Source: Bugulina stolonifera
Taxonomy: Eukaryota > Bryozoa > Gymnolaemata > Cheilostomatida > Bugulidae
DNA length: 64,000 nucleotides
Direction of reading: 5' to 3'
NCBI GenBank assembly: GCA_935421135.1
Contig: OW285193.1
Span: 16,416,099 to 16,480,098, forward strand
Position numbers and translations under genes: made by a program. Below the pieces are notes generated by a model. That model saw only the letters and a list, made by a program, of their open reading frames with translations, ran no database searches and had not been told where the DNA came from. Below, piece by piece: positions 10,764 to 22,800 of this stretch; within the stretch, counting starts at the first letter, position 1, and each line of letters starts with the position of its first letter.

Positions 10764-13700
10764 TTAAAGCTGAGTACACACAACGTCAAGCTGGCAGCAG
10801 GCTGTTGGCAGCGGATTCTAAGATACATGTAGGCTTGAGGTTGGTATATTCTATTCATTCATCATAACAACAGTGTTTCATTTTTGTCTCAAATGTCTTA
10901 TAAATCACATGATGTAGTGTTATTATGTAACTATGTTTACTATTTTATCCAATTGTTTAGACTTTAGACATTAGAATATGCACAGTGGAGTCACAAGCTA
11001 GGGTGATTATTAGTATAGAATATTAAAGTATCTGTCTTGGGACCAGTAACAAAATAGAATACATACATTGTATAATCTACATTAACTTGATTGCATAATT
11101 ATGTTTTGCTAGTATTTGATAACAAAATAATTTAATTTCCCATGTAGACCTAGATATTTTGATACAACACTGTCAGATATAATAAAATACTTGTATAAGA
11201 ACAATTTATATACCATAATTTATTCAAGTAGCACTCACGCAAAGTATTGATGAAATTTCTAGCACATGTTGAGTATTGTATCTGAACTCATTGCCTGTAA
11301 ACAATAATAGAACGCTCAATTACCCAACAACAAGCAAATTACCTTCAGTTCAATACTGATCTACTTCCCCATATTGTCTACGATTATATGTTTGGTATTT
11401 CAATCATTTACTGTCTCATAATAAGGTTTAGTTTAATCTCATTTTGTATTGTTAATGTTTAAGTTCATTTGAAAGCAGTGATAGAGTTGAAATGAGCCCT
11501 CATCTAGACATAGAGCCATTCCTCTTGTGAATGAGACTGCAGTGGGGGTAAGTTTGTATGTTTGTGTGCAAAGTTAGTAAAATAAGTCTAATATAAGTAT
11601 GTACTAAATACTGGTGCACGGAACTGTGCACATAGGAACTGTGCACAGCGATAACAAGTAGCCAGTGTGTGGTAAAAAAGGGAGTAGAACACTTCCTTAT
11701 ACATGTAGTAGTAGTAGTTCTGTCAAGCTGTATTATGTAGCAGTGCAATATCAATTCAAATAGTAATCAGTAGAGGATCAATGGCTATCTATTTGGTATG
11801 CAGCTTCTATGGACCTCGTACTAGACCACAGTCTATGTGGCCTGTGGCATTTGCATTACGTTAACCTTCCTTTGATATTGACAGTATTATTGGTTTACTA
11901 TCAAATGAAATAATTGTGAAAAACTCAGGTAAAAATTGCAGAGTTGTCCTCTCATGGATAATAGAAAGAAGATAACTCCAACGCAATATACAGCCAGTAT
12001 AACATACAGTGAAAGGTACCTAGTAATTTTATTGCTCTCTTATCATATAAAATAAACATTTTATCATAATCCACCGTAAGGTGTGAATAACTATCTAGTA
12101 AGTACTAATAACATCATGTAGATAATAAAACATTTCAACAGCTGATACTACAAAGATAAGGGAAGATGAAAAGGCTAGAGGGGCAAATGGCTAGGCTAAG
12201 GATCAACCTGGAGGCCCTAGGCCCTAGGCCCTCTGGGTAATAGGTAGACAGAGTAGCAGCCTAGGGATTTGAGCTTCATTGCAATTGCATGAAAATTGCA
12301 TAGAAATGGGAGATTGAGACATCTCTGATAAATACATCATTAATATTCTGTTATAAGTATTATAATACCATAATAGTGTGTTGTAGCCTTTGGTAGCACA
12401 AGGACCAACTCTATTACAGCAATCAATACCTTGACTACCCAATTTAGTGACTAAATGTGTGAGATGTGAAGTATAAATAAGATATAGTCTACAGCCTATA
12501 GTATTATAGACTAGAATAACAATGCTGGTATAATAATACAATAATAATTATATCATCATTTTATTATTTTATGTTCCTGATATATTTCATACCACATAAC
12601 CACAAATATGCACCGACTTCACATATCAAAGAATTAGCAATGATTAGAGCTGACAGTTGATATCAAGTTATATGACTTGATAAATGAGAGTATAAACATT
12701 ATTATACTGGCATGGAGGTAGAAAGCTGTCACACTTCAGAGCGTAGATTATTAATGGTTTAATGTTTATGGTTGAACAGTTGGCAAGTAGTCCGGTGCAG
12801 TGTGTAGTATTATATTCACATACTAGTAGGGTACAGAACAAGGCGGTGGTTCTACAGCATTAACTCTATTCTTGATATAGCGCAGGTAAATGTGGATATA
12901 CATTGAGGAGGTGTTACCTGCAAGAAATACTTAATCATAGTTGAAGGTAAGCTAAGAACACTGAGTAACTTGAGTATTATATTTGTACAGATAGTCAAGT
13001 AGGGAAGGTATTCACTTCTATATTATATATTAACTGGATAATACACTGGAGAAGCCTCCAGAATTGTATATTGTCAGTATACACATCTACAGGGCATATG
13101 TCATTGCTATTCTACAAGTAGCAAGGCTGAGACACAAATAGAGTAGGCAACTCGTTAGTGTTCTATAACATCCACATACATGTAGATAATGTAGAAGGAA
13201 CAGCCCATGCTGCAGGTATTTGATATCCATGGAACACACTTTTATTGCATGCAGTGGAGACATTGTAGAGTGTATACCATGTACGTTATAGCGTTGTTTT
13301 ATACATTTATACATGTGCTGTCATAGGTTTATTGCAGTATACTGTAGGACTGGTCATGTCTAGGTTTACATGTACATACTAATAGTAATACTACACTATT
13401 GTTACTTTATACTACACTTGAGTACTATGTTGAAACATAACCAAAACAAGTTACCAAGTAGCAGGCTGTTATGTTAGTGTTCCTAAAACTTGGCACAATT
13501 TACTTCAAGCAGTGAATAGCATAATGACAGCTTTTACCTTTGTTGACTTTAGCCCTTGTACCAAAGCTTATGTAAAAGTTTCAGGGTGGGGTATATAGGC
13601 CCATTAAATACTATTGTTATTGGCTACTAAGGTATAATAGCTATGAATACAGAAAGAAGAAAAGCTCATTAAAATACTTTGATAGCACCTGATAACATTT

Positions 13701-13800
13701 GTCACTCTAATTGCCTCAGTTTGCTAGACAATGACAGTAGTATCAGTAGGAGCTAGTAGTCAGTAGTTATAGTAAATAGAGATAGTGAGGCAGCATCGAC
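10764..13800. other. Intergenic region, no gene recognised
   Basis: About 3 kb of AT-rich DNA between the scramblase stop and the Inscuteable start codon. An AATAAA at 11181-11186 is a possible scramblase polyadenylation signal, about 420 nt after the stop. A short GGCCCTA triplication lies near 12213-12234. The open frames on either strand are short and resemble nothing. Confidence 0.5.
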
Positions 13801-16800
13801 ATGACAGCTGCCTTCACAATCACCGGTGAGTAGCCTGCTTGCTGACTCTATTCATTCCTTGACTAACAGTCTGACTGTGGATTTACTCTTCTACTTTATT
13901 CTTTTACATCTATTTTTACATCTCACTGAAGTATAAGTTGGGAGATTGGTAAGATACAACAATTGTAACTACTGCTGACACGAGTTCATATTTTGTGTTA
14001 TTATTTTGATGGCAGCAGAAGCAATTAGACTGTTGACTGTAGAGTGGTTCCTAGTCCTCCATATTATGCTCTGACAGTGACTTGGATGCTCTGTGAGGGG
14101 TATAAAATGACAGATGTTTGTTGATGTAGTGTATGGTATCACATTGTATCCTGTATGCATCGGGTATATTTATCATTAACTAGTCATTTCTTTGGGCTAT
14201 CCTAAAGGTAACCAATACTCTGCTAGTGTCAGGAACAATGTCACGAGTTTTGATTTGAAATGAGGAAGTGGAAAGTAAACGGGCGGGTAACGAATTAACA
14301 AATATATACAGTCATGCAGTTCTTTTCAGCAGTAATTGTAATTACGGAGAAGAGCACTTCCCCAGCTTCAGTTTTGGTGAGGAACAAAATCTATCTCAAA
14401 TTTCTCTACTTCTGCACCAAACTCAAACTCATGGACTTGGGTATAGACTTGTCTCACATCTACTGTGACCAAAATATCTGGACATTACGGCAAGCGGTTG
14501 TTTGATAACCAGTTCAGATTTCTGGCGTCAGACTCTATAACAGGATTTTTAAGGCTAGTGAGATTTAGGTTATAAGCAGTCCTCAGTGATGTACCATGTA
14601 CATACATGTATATACAATATGTATAGAGATAAGGGTTTACAACACTGATAAACTGACTGCTTCAAAGTCCAAACAAAAGTTCATTTAGCCACAGACGGTC
14701 TTTACTATGATCAAAATGAAGCATATAAAAGTAACAAGGACTGGGTGATTGTTTTCGCTGAAAGAAATGGTAACTGTACCATTTTAGGCTGAACTCTAGG
14801 AGTACTCTTATGCATGTGATGGTCTGCGACCCTTGGGTCAGCAGACTAGCAGGTCAACCACAGCACTACCCTACCAGATACCACCACCATATTATCACAG
14901 TACCACCACACCATAGCATTATGCTTTCACAGCTACACACTGATTTTGTTTTATCTACAAGTGTCAGAAGTAATTCTATCTGACAGCTGTTGATGAATAA
15001 CAGAACAAGCTGTTCAAACTATTCACATATGATTAAAAATTTAAAACAAATAAACTTTTGGTAGGTGGCCATATTAGATTACTACACAATATCGAGATAT
15101 AGGACTACGCCCTGCGGTATTTATTACCTACTGTTATGACATAATAGTATGCAGGTAGTGAACAGGAAATAGTAAATAGTGTCCATATTCCGATTAACTT
15201 TCAATCAATAATTTAGATTAGTTTACATACAAATACTGCAATGATTCATAACATGAGTTAGCCTGGGTTCCAAAACTATCAGAGTCCCATATTCAATCAC
15301 CGGTATGCCTATTCACTTTTCTGCTGGGGTTTCGGGAACCCAGGCTAGTCCATGAGTAGTCCCATCATGCTTCAAGTAGGAGACAATATGGATCTGTGCA
15401 CTGATGGCATGGGTAGTGACAGCCAGCTCTACTTGTAGTGACAATCAATAGACAGGTGCATTTATCATCTCATTATGATTCAGTCATACATTTCATTATA
15501 TTGAGTATAATTACAAAAAATTCATTGACGATTAATAGGGGCAATTATAGTGGTAATTGTAGTTATATGTGTGTTTGGGTTACCCACAGAAAGCTATAGG
15601 TCATAAATGTGGTACATGTTGTATTTGTATATTATTTATTCTGATGTTATATGATTCATCATAATATACATTTATTTCATTCTGTTTGTCAGATAAGCTC
15701 TAGTGTCATGTGGCTCATATTGATAAACCTTGCTAAAACATTATATGTATGTGATCTGTATGTCTACTAGCTGGTAGAGAGCCAGGAGTTATGGAGTGTT
15801 TGGCAAACTAGATCATGTGACTTGTAGTTATGTAGGCATGTTAGTAGGTATATGAATATGGAGTAATACCTCTCCCACTGCTCTTTCTGTATATGTACAT
15901 GTATATGCGCACTAGAACAAGTATATCTACTTTATGGGCCTATCTGCACTCCATGCTAGGGTAGAGACACCTCATTGGTGTACCACACACCTGTAAGAGT
16001 TGTTTCCACATGGTGGCTCACTGTATTGACACTGCAACACGCTGTCACTACTAAACTGTTCTGTGATTTCAGGGTCTTATGGAGATGACAAGCAACACCA
16101 CAACCCTACAATGACCACTCACCAGTCTCAGTCCAACTCGGCCTTATACCAATGGCTCAGCAGCTCTGTGCAGAAGTAAGTAGTCAGTCAGTCAGCTGGT
16201 CAGTCAGCTGGCTGATTTGTCAGTTTAGTTTAGTCCCCATTCAGTTGGTCTGTTGTGTCATTTTTTTCATCAACATTGTTGATAGACTTATTATACAACA
16301 GCTGCAAAGTTTTTGGCCAATCCTATTCTCTGTATAATATATACTAGTGTAGTAAAGGAAGGGCCAAGGTCAAATGCCCAATATCCAACTCATGAAAACA
16401 ATACACCTGCTATCCTCCTCGATTCACCGAATGAATAAGGCCATTGTGAGTAATTATACACACAGGGGCTACAATTACTGTTAGTGCTGGCAAATCGATT
16501 TAATCTGAATTAGACTTGTTTAATAATGATATCGGTGTTTAGTGGTTGACAAGCTTTGCTAGGTAAACGCTGTCATGCTGCCAACTACAAGCCAGTCTAC
16601 TACTACATGTTTGTGTATAATACTATTAGTATTCACATGGTACTAGGTTTCCCCTGGTTAAAAATCTCACAGTGTGTAATGGATCACCAGGCTGGAAGGT
16701 AGGTTTAGACTGCTTTGTTTTCTGCATTAGTTCTTGCAACCGGTCCACAGCATACTTACGGGTTAGATGCAGGTTTAGATGCATGGATGTAAAGATAGTA

Positions 16801-19800
16801 GCATCTGCAGTTTTAGAACTGAGCCTATTTTACATCCTTCATAAATATCTAAAAGTGTCAGCTGACAAATTTTGTCACTTTGGAGCCTACAAGTTCAGCC
16901 ATTGATTTGATAGTAGTTAATATTTTGTCAGCAACTTTATGAGATTGTCTGTGCATTAAGAGTTCATTAATTGTTAGCTAAGTGACAGGCTGGTAGATGA
17001 TGACTATGAGACAGATGTAATGTTATTAGTAGGATATATAGCTGTCACTACTACTGACAGAAAACAAACCATCTAATCCCTATTCCACCTTACCCTAAAC
17101 AATCTAGTCTTATTTTATACAAAAACATTTCATTTAGCAATTAGTATACATATGTATATACTAGCCATGGGAAGGAGGGCTACCTTGTCTGTAGTAGTCC
17201 ATTCCCGTTCTGGCTGGAAGCTTCTAGTCTATCTAGTGACTTGCTGATCTTGTGGACCTAGGGAAACTAGGACAAGATATTTTTTGTTGGCGAGCCTAAT
17301 TTTGTTTCTCAATTGACCTTTTTATGAAGTAGAAAGGCTTATCCATTACTACCTGAAGTACACTACCACTAATATGAGGGAATTATCAAAAAGTTTCAAA
17401 TTCACCGAGTGGGCTAGGCTTGTTGTTCAAATGATTGGTCTGCAATAAGGCCAGCAGACTACGTACTAAAGTTCTACTTTCTACCTGCGGTTCTTCATAT
17501 TATGTTGATTGGCTAAAGATGCAAACACACGAGAGCGTTTTGGAGCTAGCTTTTTTTGAGCAAGCATCAAACGCTATGGCCTTGATCAACATACCAGTTA
17601 GCAAATGATATATTCACTCCGCCATAACTCACATGTTTATGTTTACTAACTCTCTTAAGCAACCAATCACTGGTGAGCAAATCATCTCAATACAGCTTTT
17701 GAGCATTTTGGGAGCGTTGGCACCTGGACAAGTGTCAAATTCTCTCGAAAATGCTCTCGTGTGTGCACACCTTTAAAGATGCAATAGACCTATTATACGA
17801 ATATAATTATAATATAATATGTAATATATAATATAATATGATTTTTATGTGGGAAAATCATTTGCGTACTTCTAGGATCTGATAACTATACTAGTCAGTT
17901 GACTAAAGTAGATTATACTGGCACTTCCTTTTCAGTAATTTCTGGCACATGTACTCACTAATGGTTACACTTTCTGGAATATCTACATCTCCCTATCATA
18001 TGGCACCATCCAAATGTACTCCTATATTATTGGTAGGATGAAGATCTCAGAGGGAGCACCTGTTGTCAAATGGCTACAAGATCTAAGATTAACAACTGAG
18101 TCTGAGTGCATGTCTATATTGCAAGGGAAGTCAGTGGCCAAGGAGACCTTGTCTATAGACAGCAAGGTGCTCCACACTAAGAAACTCAAAGGTAATCTCT
18201 TGACCTCCACTAATCTCTGGTTGCTCTTATCCTTAGAGCTGGTCAGATTTGCTCATCCAAAAGATGGCAGTTGCATATGTCCATGTAATTTACGTGAGCA
18301 TTACATTAATTTAGAAACAAAAAATTTCCTGCCCACTGAACTTCTGGACAGATACTGCCTATTGAGCATGTTGTATATAAGGGTTGGGTTGAGTAGAAAA
18401 ACTGTTGCAAAAATAATTGGGTGCAAAATAAAACATGAATTTTGCCTGGTACGGATGTGGAGCTCAAATCTACATGTCTATGAAACCAGAAGATATCACT
18501 GCATTTCCTCACTAGTAACTAACATACATGTTAGTTACTAGTGAGGAAATGCAGTGATATCTTCTATTTTTCTAATCTTCAGCTTTCCACATTCACATGT
18601 GAATGTGGAAAGCTGAAGATTAGAAAAATGGAAGTGCCTAGTATTGCACATGAACTCTTGTAATATTGATATGAGATGATACACCTTGAGAAAGGTTTGC
18701 ATTGGGTAAAATTTATAGTTATACTGCTAGTTGGAGTGTGATAGTACATGACTTGTAGATGTAGTATAGTATTTCCTCTAGGTGTTGCATGAAGGAGTTG
18801 TCTTATTTGTAGATGGGATAGATACCATTCGTAACAGAGCTCAAGTGGCAAACAACGAACTTAGTAAGATGCTCAGGTAAGTTCACTGTTTATATTTAAA
18901 ATTCTTGAACAATGTTCAGTGATGTACACTTTACTAACTAGGGCTGGTAGCTAGCTAGTTTACTCTCTTTACACTGTAGTCTGCTAGCTATAATCATATA
19001 GCCTGCTAGCTATAATTATGTAGCCTACTGGCTACATGTAGCTACTATGCACATCTGATCTAGCATTTGAAAATTTTAAAGATGGCTGTTCAACAAGCAT
19101 TAGCAAGTCTGATCAATTTTTGCTTAAGACTTTCAAATAATTCAAAATTTGTTCTATTTCTGAGATGCCCATATAATGCTGAATAACTGAAGGATATTTG
19201 TTTAAGATTTTGGAAACTCGGCAGAGTTGGCTTGGTTACTTGAACCAAAAAGTGTTGAATGTTTGTCAGTGTAAGCTGCTCAGTTTCTCTGGCATTCTTA
19301 TACATCTAGCAATGGTTTGGCAGACTGATGTTATTATAACCACAACAGTTTCAAAGGTGCATTTTTAAAATTGTTTTAAAGAATTTCTGTGTCAAATGTC
19401 AAGTACCTATCATTTATGCCTTACCACCACCGGCACTTTTTCACCAGGAAACTGGAGAAGTCAAGATGGAAGCACATGAAGTCATCTGGGTTATGGCTGA
19501 CCCATCATCTTAGAAATCTTCTTCATGAAATCAACTCGCAGCTTCCAGATCCCCCAATGAAGGTCTATTCTGTAAGTAGCGTAACTGTGGTTAGCTGTAG
19601 CTACTGTAGTCATTGTAGTAACTGTAGCAACTGTAGCAACTGTAGCAACTGTAGCAACTGTAGCAACTGTAGCAACTGTAGCAACTGTAGCAACTGTAGC
19701 AACTGTAGCAACTGTAGCAACTGTAGCAACTGTAGCAACTGTAGCGGCTGTAGCAACTGTAGCAGCTGTAGCAATTGTAGCAACTGTAGCAACTATAGCA

Positions 19801-22800
19801 ACTACAGTAGCCGTAGTAGCTGTAGTAACTTTAGTGATTGTAGTAACTGTAGTCACTGTAGTAACTGTTGTATGCTTGTAAAAGTGGGCTCAAGTGCAGG
19901 TAAACACCATCAACTTAGCGTGCGTAGGTAATATTATCCTTCACTTTATCAGACTACATGAGTTTGTGTAGGCATTTGGAAAAATTGTTTTCTTTGACTA
20001 GTTGTCGTGTAGGCCCTATATGCATGTCGGCAGGTTTAACTCATTGTGGTACTACTTCCATGTATTATGTTGTTAGTTTTATTATAACTTTTTCGCAATA
20101 TATTGCAACAAATTAATAGGACAATAAAATTTTTTTGCTAAGTTTGGAATTAAATATTCACTGAATTGACATGGAAAGGAAGAAAATGGAACTGTGACAC
20201 ACTAATGAGATGAAATCATGAGAATGAGTATCTACTATGTTGAGATCCCTGTGCAGGTTTCAAATGACATCAAGTCCTGTACTTGTAGTGACATTATAGT
20301 AGGATCTAACATACTGTTATAGCCTATATACCCAACATGCTGTGGTAGGAAGGCCTAGGGCTATGCACTAGAGACTAGATGCTAATCTTGTACAGGAAAT
20401 ACATGTAATTGGACCGCTGTGGCACTGCTACTGCAATTTATTATCCTATTTTAAATAGTCTCCTGGGCCCTCAATCTGTTTGCAACTACTCTAAGCTAGT
20501 CTAACACTATTGTGTACTACATGTGTTTTACTACAAGACATTTACGTAGACTGCACTTACTCTGAAGGTGGGAATTACATGAGGTATGAATCAATGGAAT
20601 AATAGGTAGTGACAGTTCAACACATGTTATCTGTTTCTAGGTTTTTGACTATATTACATGCATTAAGTAAAAATAGGCAATTTGTTGGGCTAAGAATGAC
20701 TCTAGACCACCCTCAAATTGTCCCCATGCACATGCATATGATCCTCAGGCTAAAGTTACTTTACTCTTTTAGGAGGAGGAGTCTATCCTATCACAGTGTG
20801 CACACCTGGTTCAGATTACAGAAAGGTAAATATAAGCTGCATGTCATGCATGTACCGTATCTACTGTAAGTATAAACTGCATGTAATGTATGCACTGCAT
20901 ACATCATCTTGAATAAATACAGTCATGTACACATACATATGTATCAATCTTGTAGTATTAGATTGCAAATACTGTGGAAAGAGAAAATGTGTGAATTCAA
21001 GTTGTCGGCAGATACATGTAATTTATGTATAGGACCTAGTATATATATGCAATGTATACATGTGGAACAAGTAGGGTATGATTGAAAACAACATGTTGGC
21101 CTATATCGACCTGCATGTACATGTACAGCTATAATAGGCTTACACATGCTATTATATCTTATATGAGTACAAAGCTAGGTGTACACGGAGTAATATGATT
21201 AGTGTCATTGTACTGTATTCTAGATAATTATAATCGCCCTTTGACCTTCATATTTACATATTTATATTTTAGTATAAATGATGAAGCAATGAGTGGTGGA
21301 GATAAGAAGTCATTGCTAGATTCCTTAACAAAACTGGGGCAGTCTGTGAGCTCCCTTGTAGACATGGTGCTCGGAGTGCAAGTCCAGGTTCTCTTAGATA
21401 CACTAGATTCACGGGTGTCCTCCACCCACTGCCTCACTTCTAGTGTTGGGCATCTGATAAACCTTGGTCTAGAAGGAGAATACATGTGCTACATAATTGC
21501 AAGGGTTAGTAGACTAGTAACAGACTACCTTATCTCAGTGTGCACTAGAGAGTTAGTACTGTAGTAGTAATTGATGTCCTATTAATCCTCTGAGTTAATC
21601 TCTCTCATAACTCAGACATGTGATGACTGATGAGTTGGAGGGAGTATATATCAGTCTATCACACCAGCCGGCTTGCTACATCTAGTTGGCAAGCGCATGT
21701 CTAGCAATCTACTTGATACTTGGTGATTTCCTTTTGATTAGTCTATATCTTGGGATCTGTACTTGATGAGGGTACTCAAATTATGGAGGTGTTTCCTACC
21801 TTCAGAACAAAAGGAAGTCACACCAGTCTTCTGACTGTCCAGACACACCCTAAAACCTAGACCAACCTGGTAGGCAGTGACAGCTTTAGGAACAGTAAAA
21901 CTGGGTGGCCAAAGCAAAATTCTTGGTGTGAATATGTTGGCTGAGAGTCCCAAAACCTTGATCTTTGTATGCAATCAAATATACGAAGTCAAAATGATCA
22001 ATGATTGTTGGGATACTGAAGTTAATAATGAAGGGAATTCTAGAGAAGGTGTACTTCTTTGTGAAGCTGAGCCACAGCTATCAGAGCTACCCCCAACCTT
22101 GCTAAAAGCTATATCATGTTGCTACTCTACACAGTCACAGTCATTATGTTCACATGGGCTTTCACCTCAATGCTGTTTTGGTCTCATTAAAGTAACCTTG
22201 ATTGTAGGAAGGTGGAATTCACAGACTGTTTGACCTGTGCAGGGAGGACATTCTAGAAGTAGTGCGAGCCCAGAGTTTGCGAGCAATTGCCACCTTGTGC
22301 TGCGTGTCAAAGAGCATTATCGAATTGGAGGAGGTAAGACTAATTCACATGTCCACAAGGCCATTATATCTGCATATCTGAATATAGCTATTACTCTTTT
22401 CTGAGTCGTTTGGAGTTTCTAAGCTACTTAGCTCATGGACTGATTTTCAGGTGCCACGAGTGTATGGGTAATATGTAAAATGTATTCCCAACAAATTAAC
22501 TCTTTATTGCGCTGGAAATACAATGGGCATGTATATACATGTACATGTACATATTATGGAAGATAATTTCTTTGTGCATCAAAAGGAGGGTTTCCAGCAA
22601 GTTGCCGAGGTGTACCTCACATCTTTCGACACTGTCAGGGGCAGCTTATATTATTCCAATCTTTCTCCAGAATGGATGAAATGTTGTTGTATATTATATT
22701 ATACATGTAGTACACTGCAGAGATTCATCTTTTTGTTATTTTCAATGCACCTTGTAACAACCCACCCTGGAGAATAAGTTTGGGACGGTGACACAATGTG

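Noticed and set aside
19389..19931. Cys-Ser-Asn repeat protein
   Set aside because: It is Inscuteable exon 5 in another frame plus the 9-bp intronic repeat.
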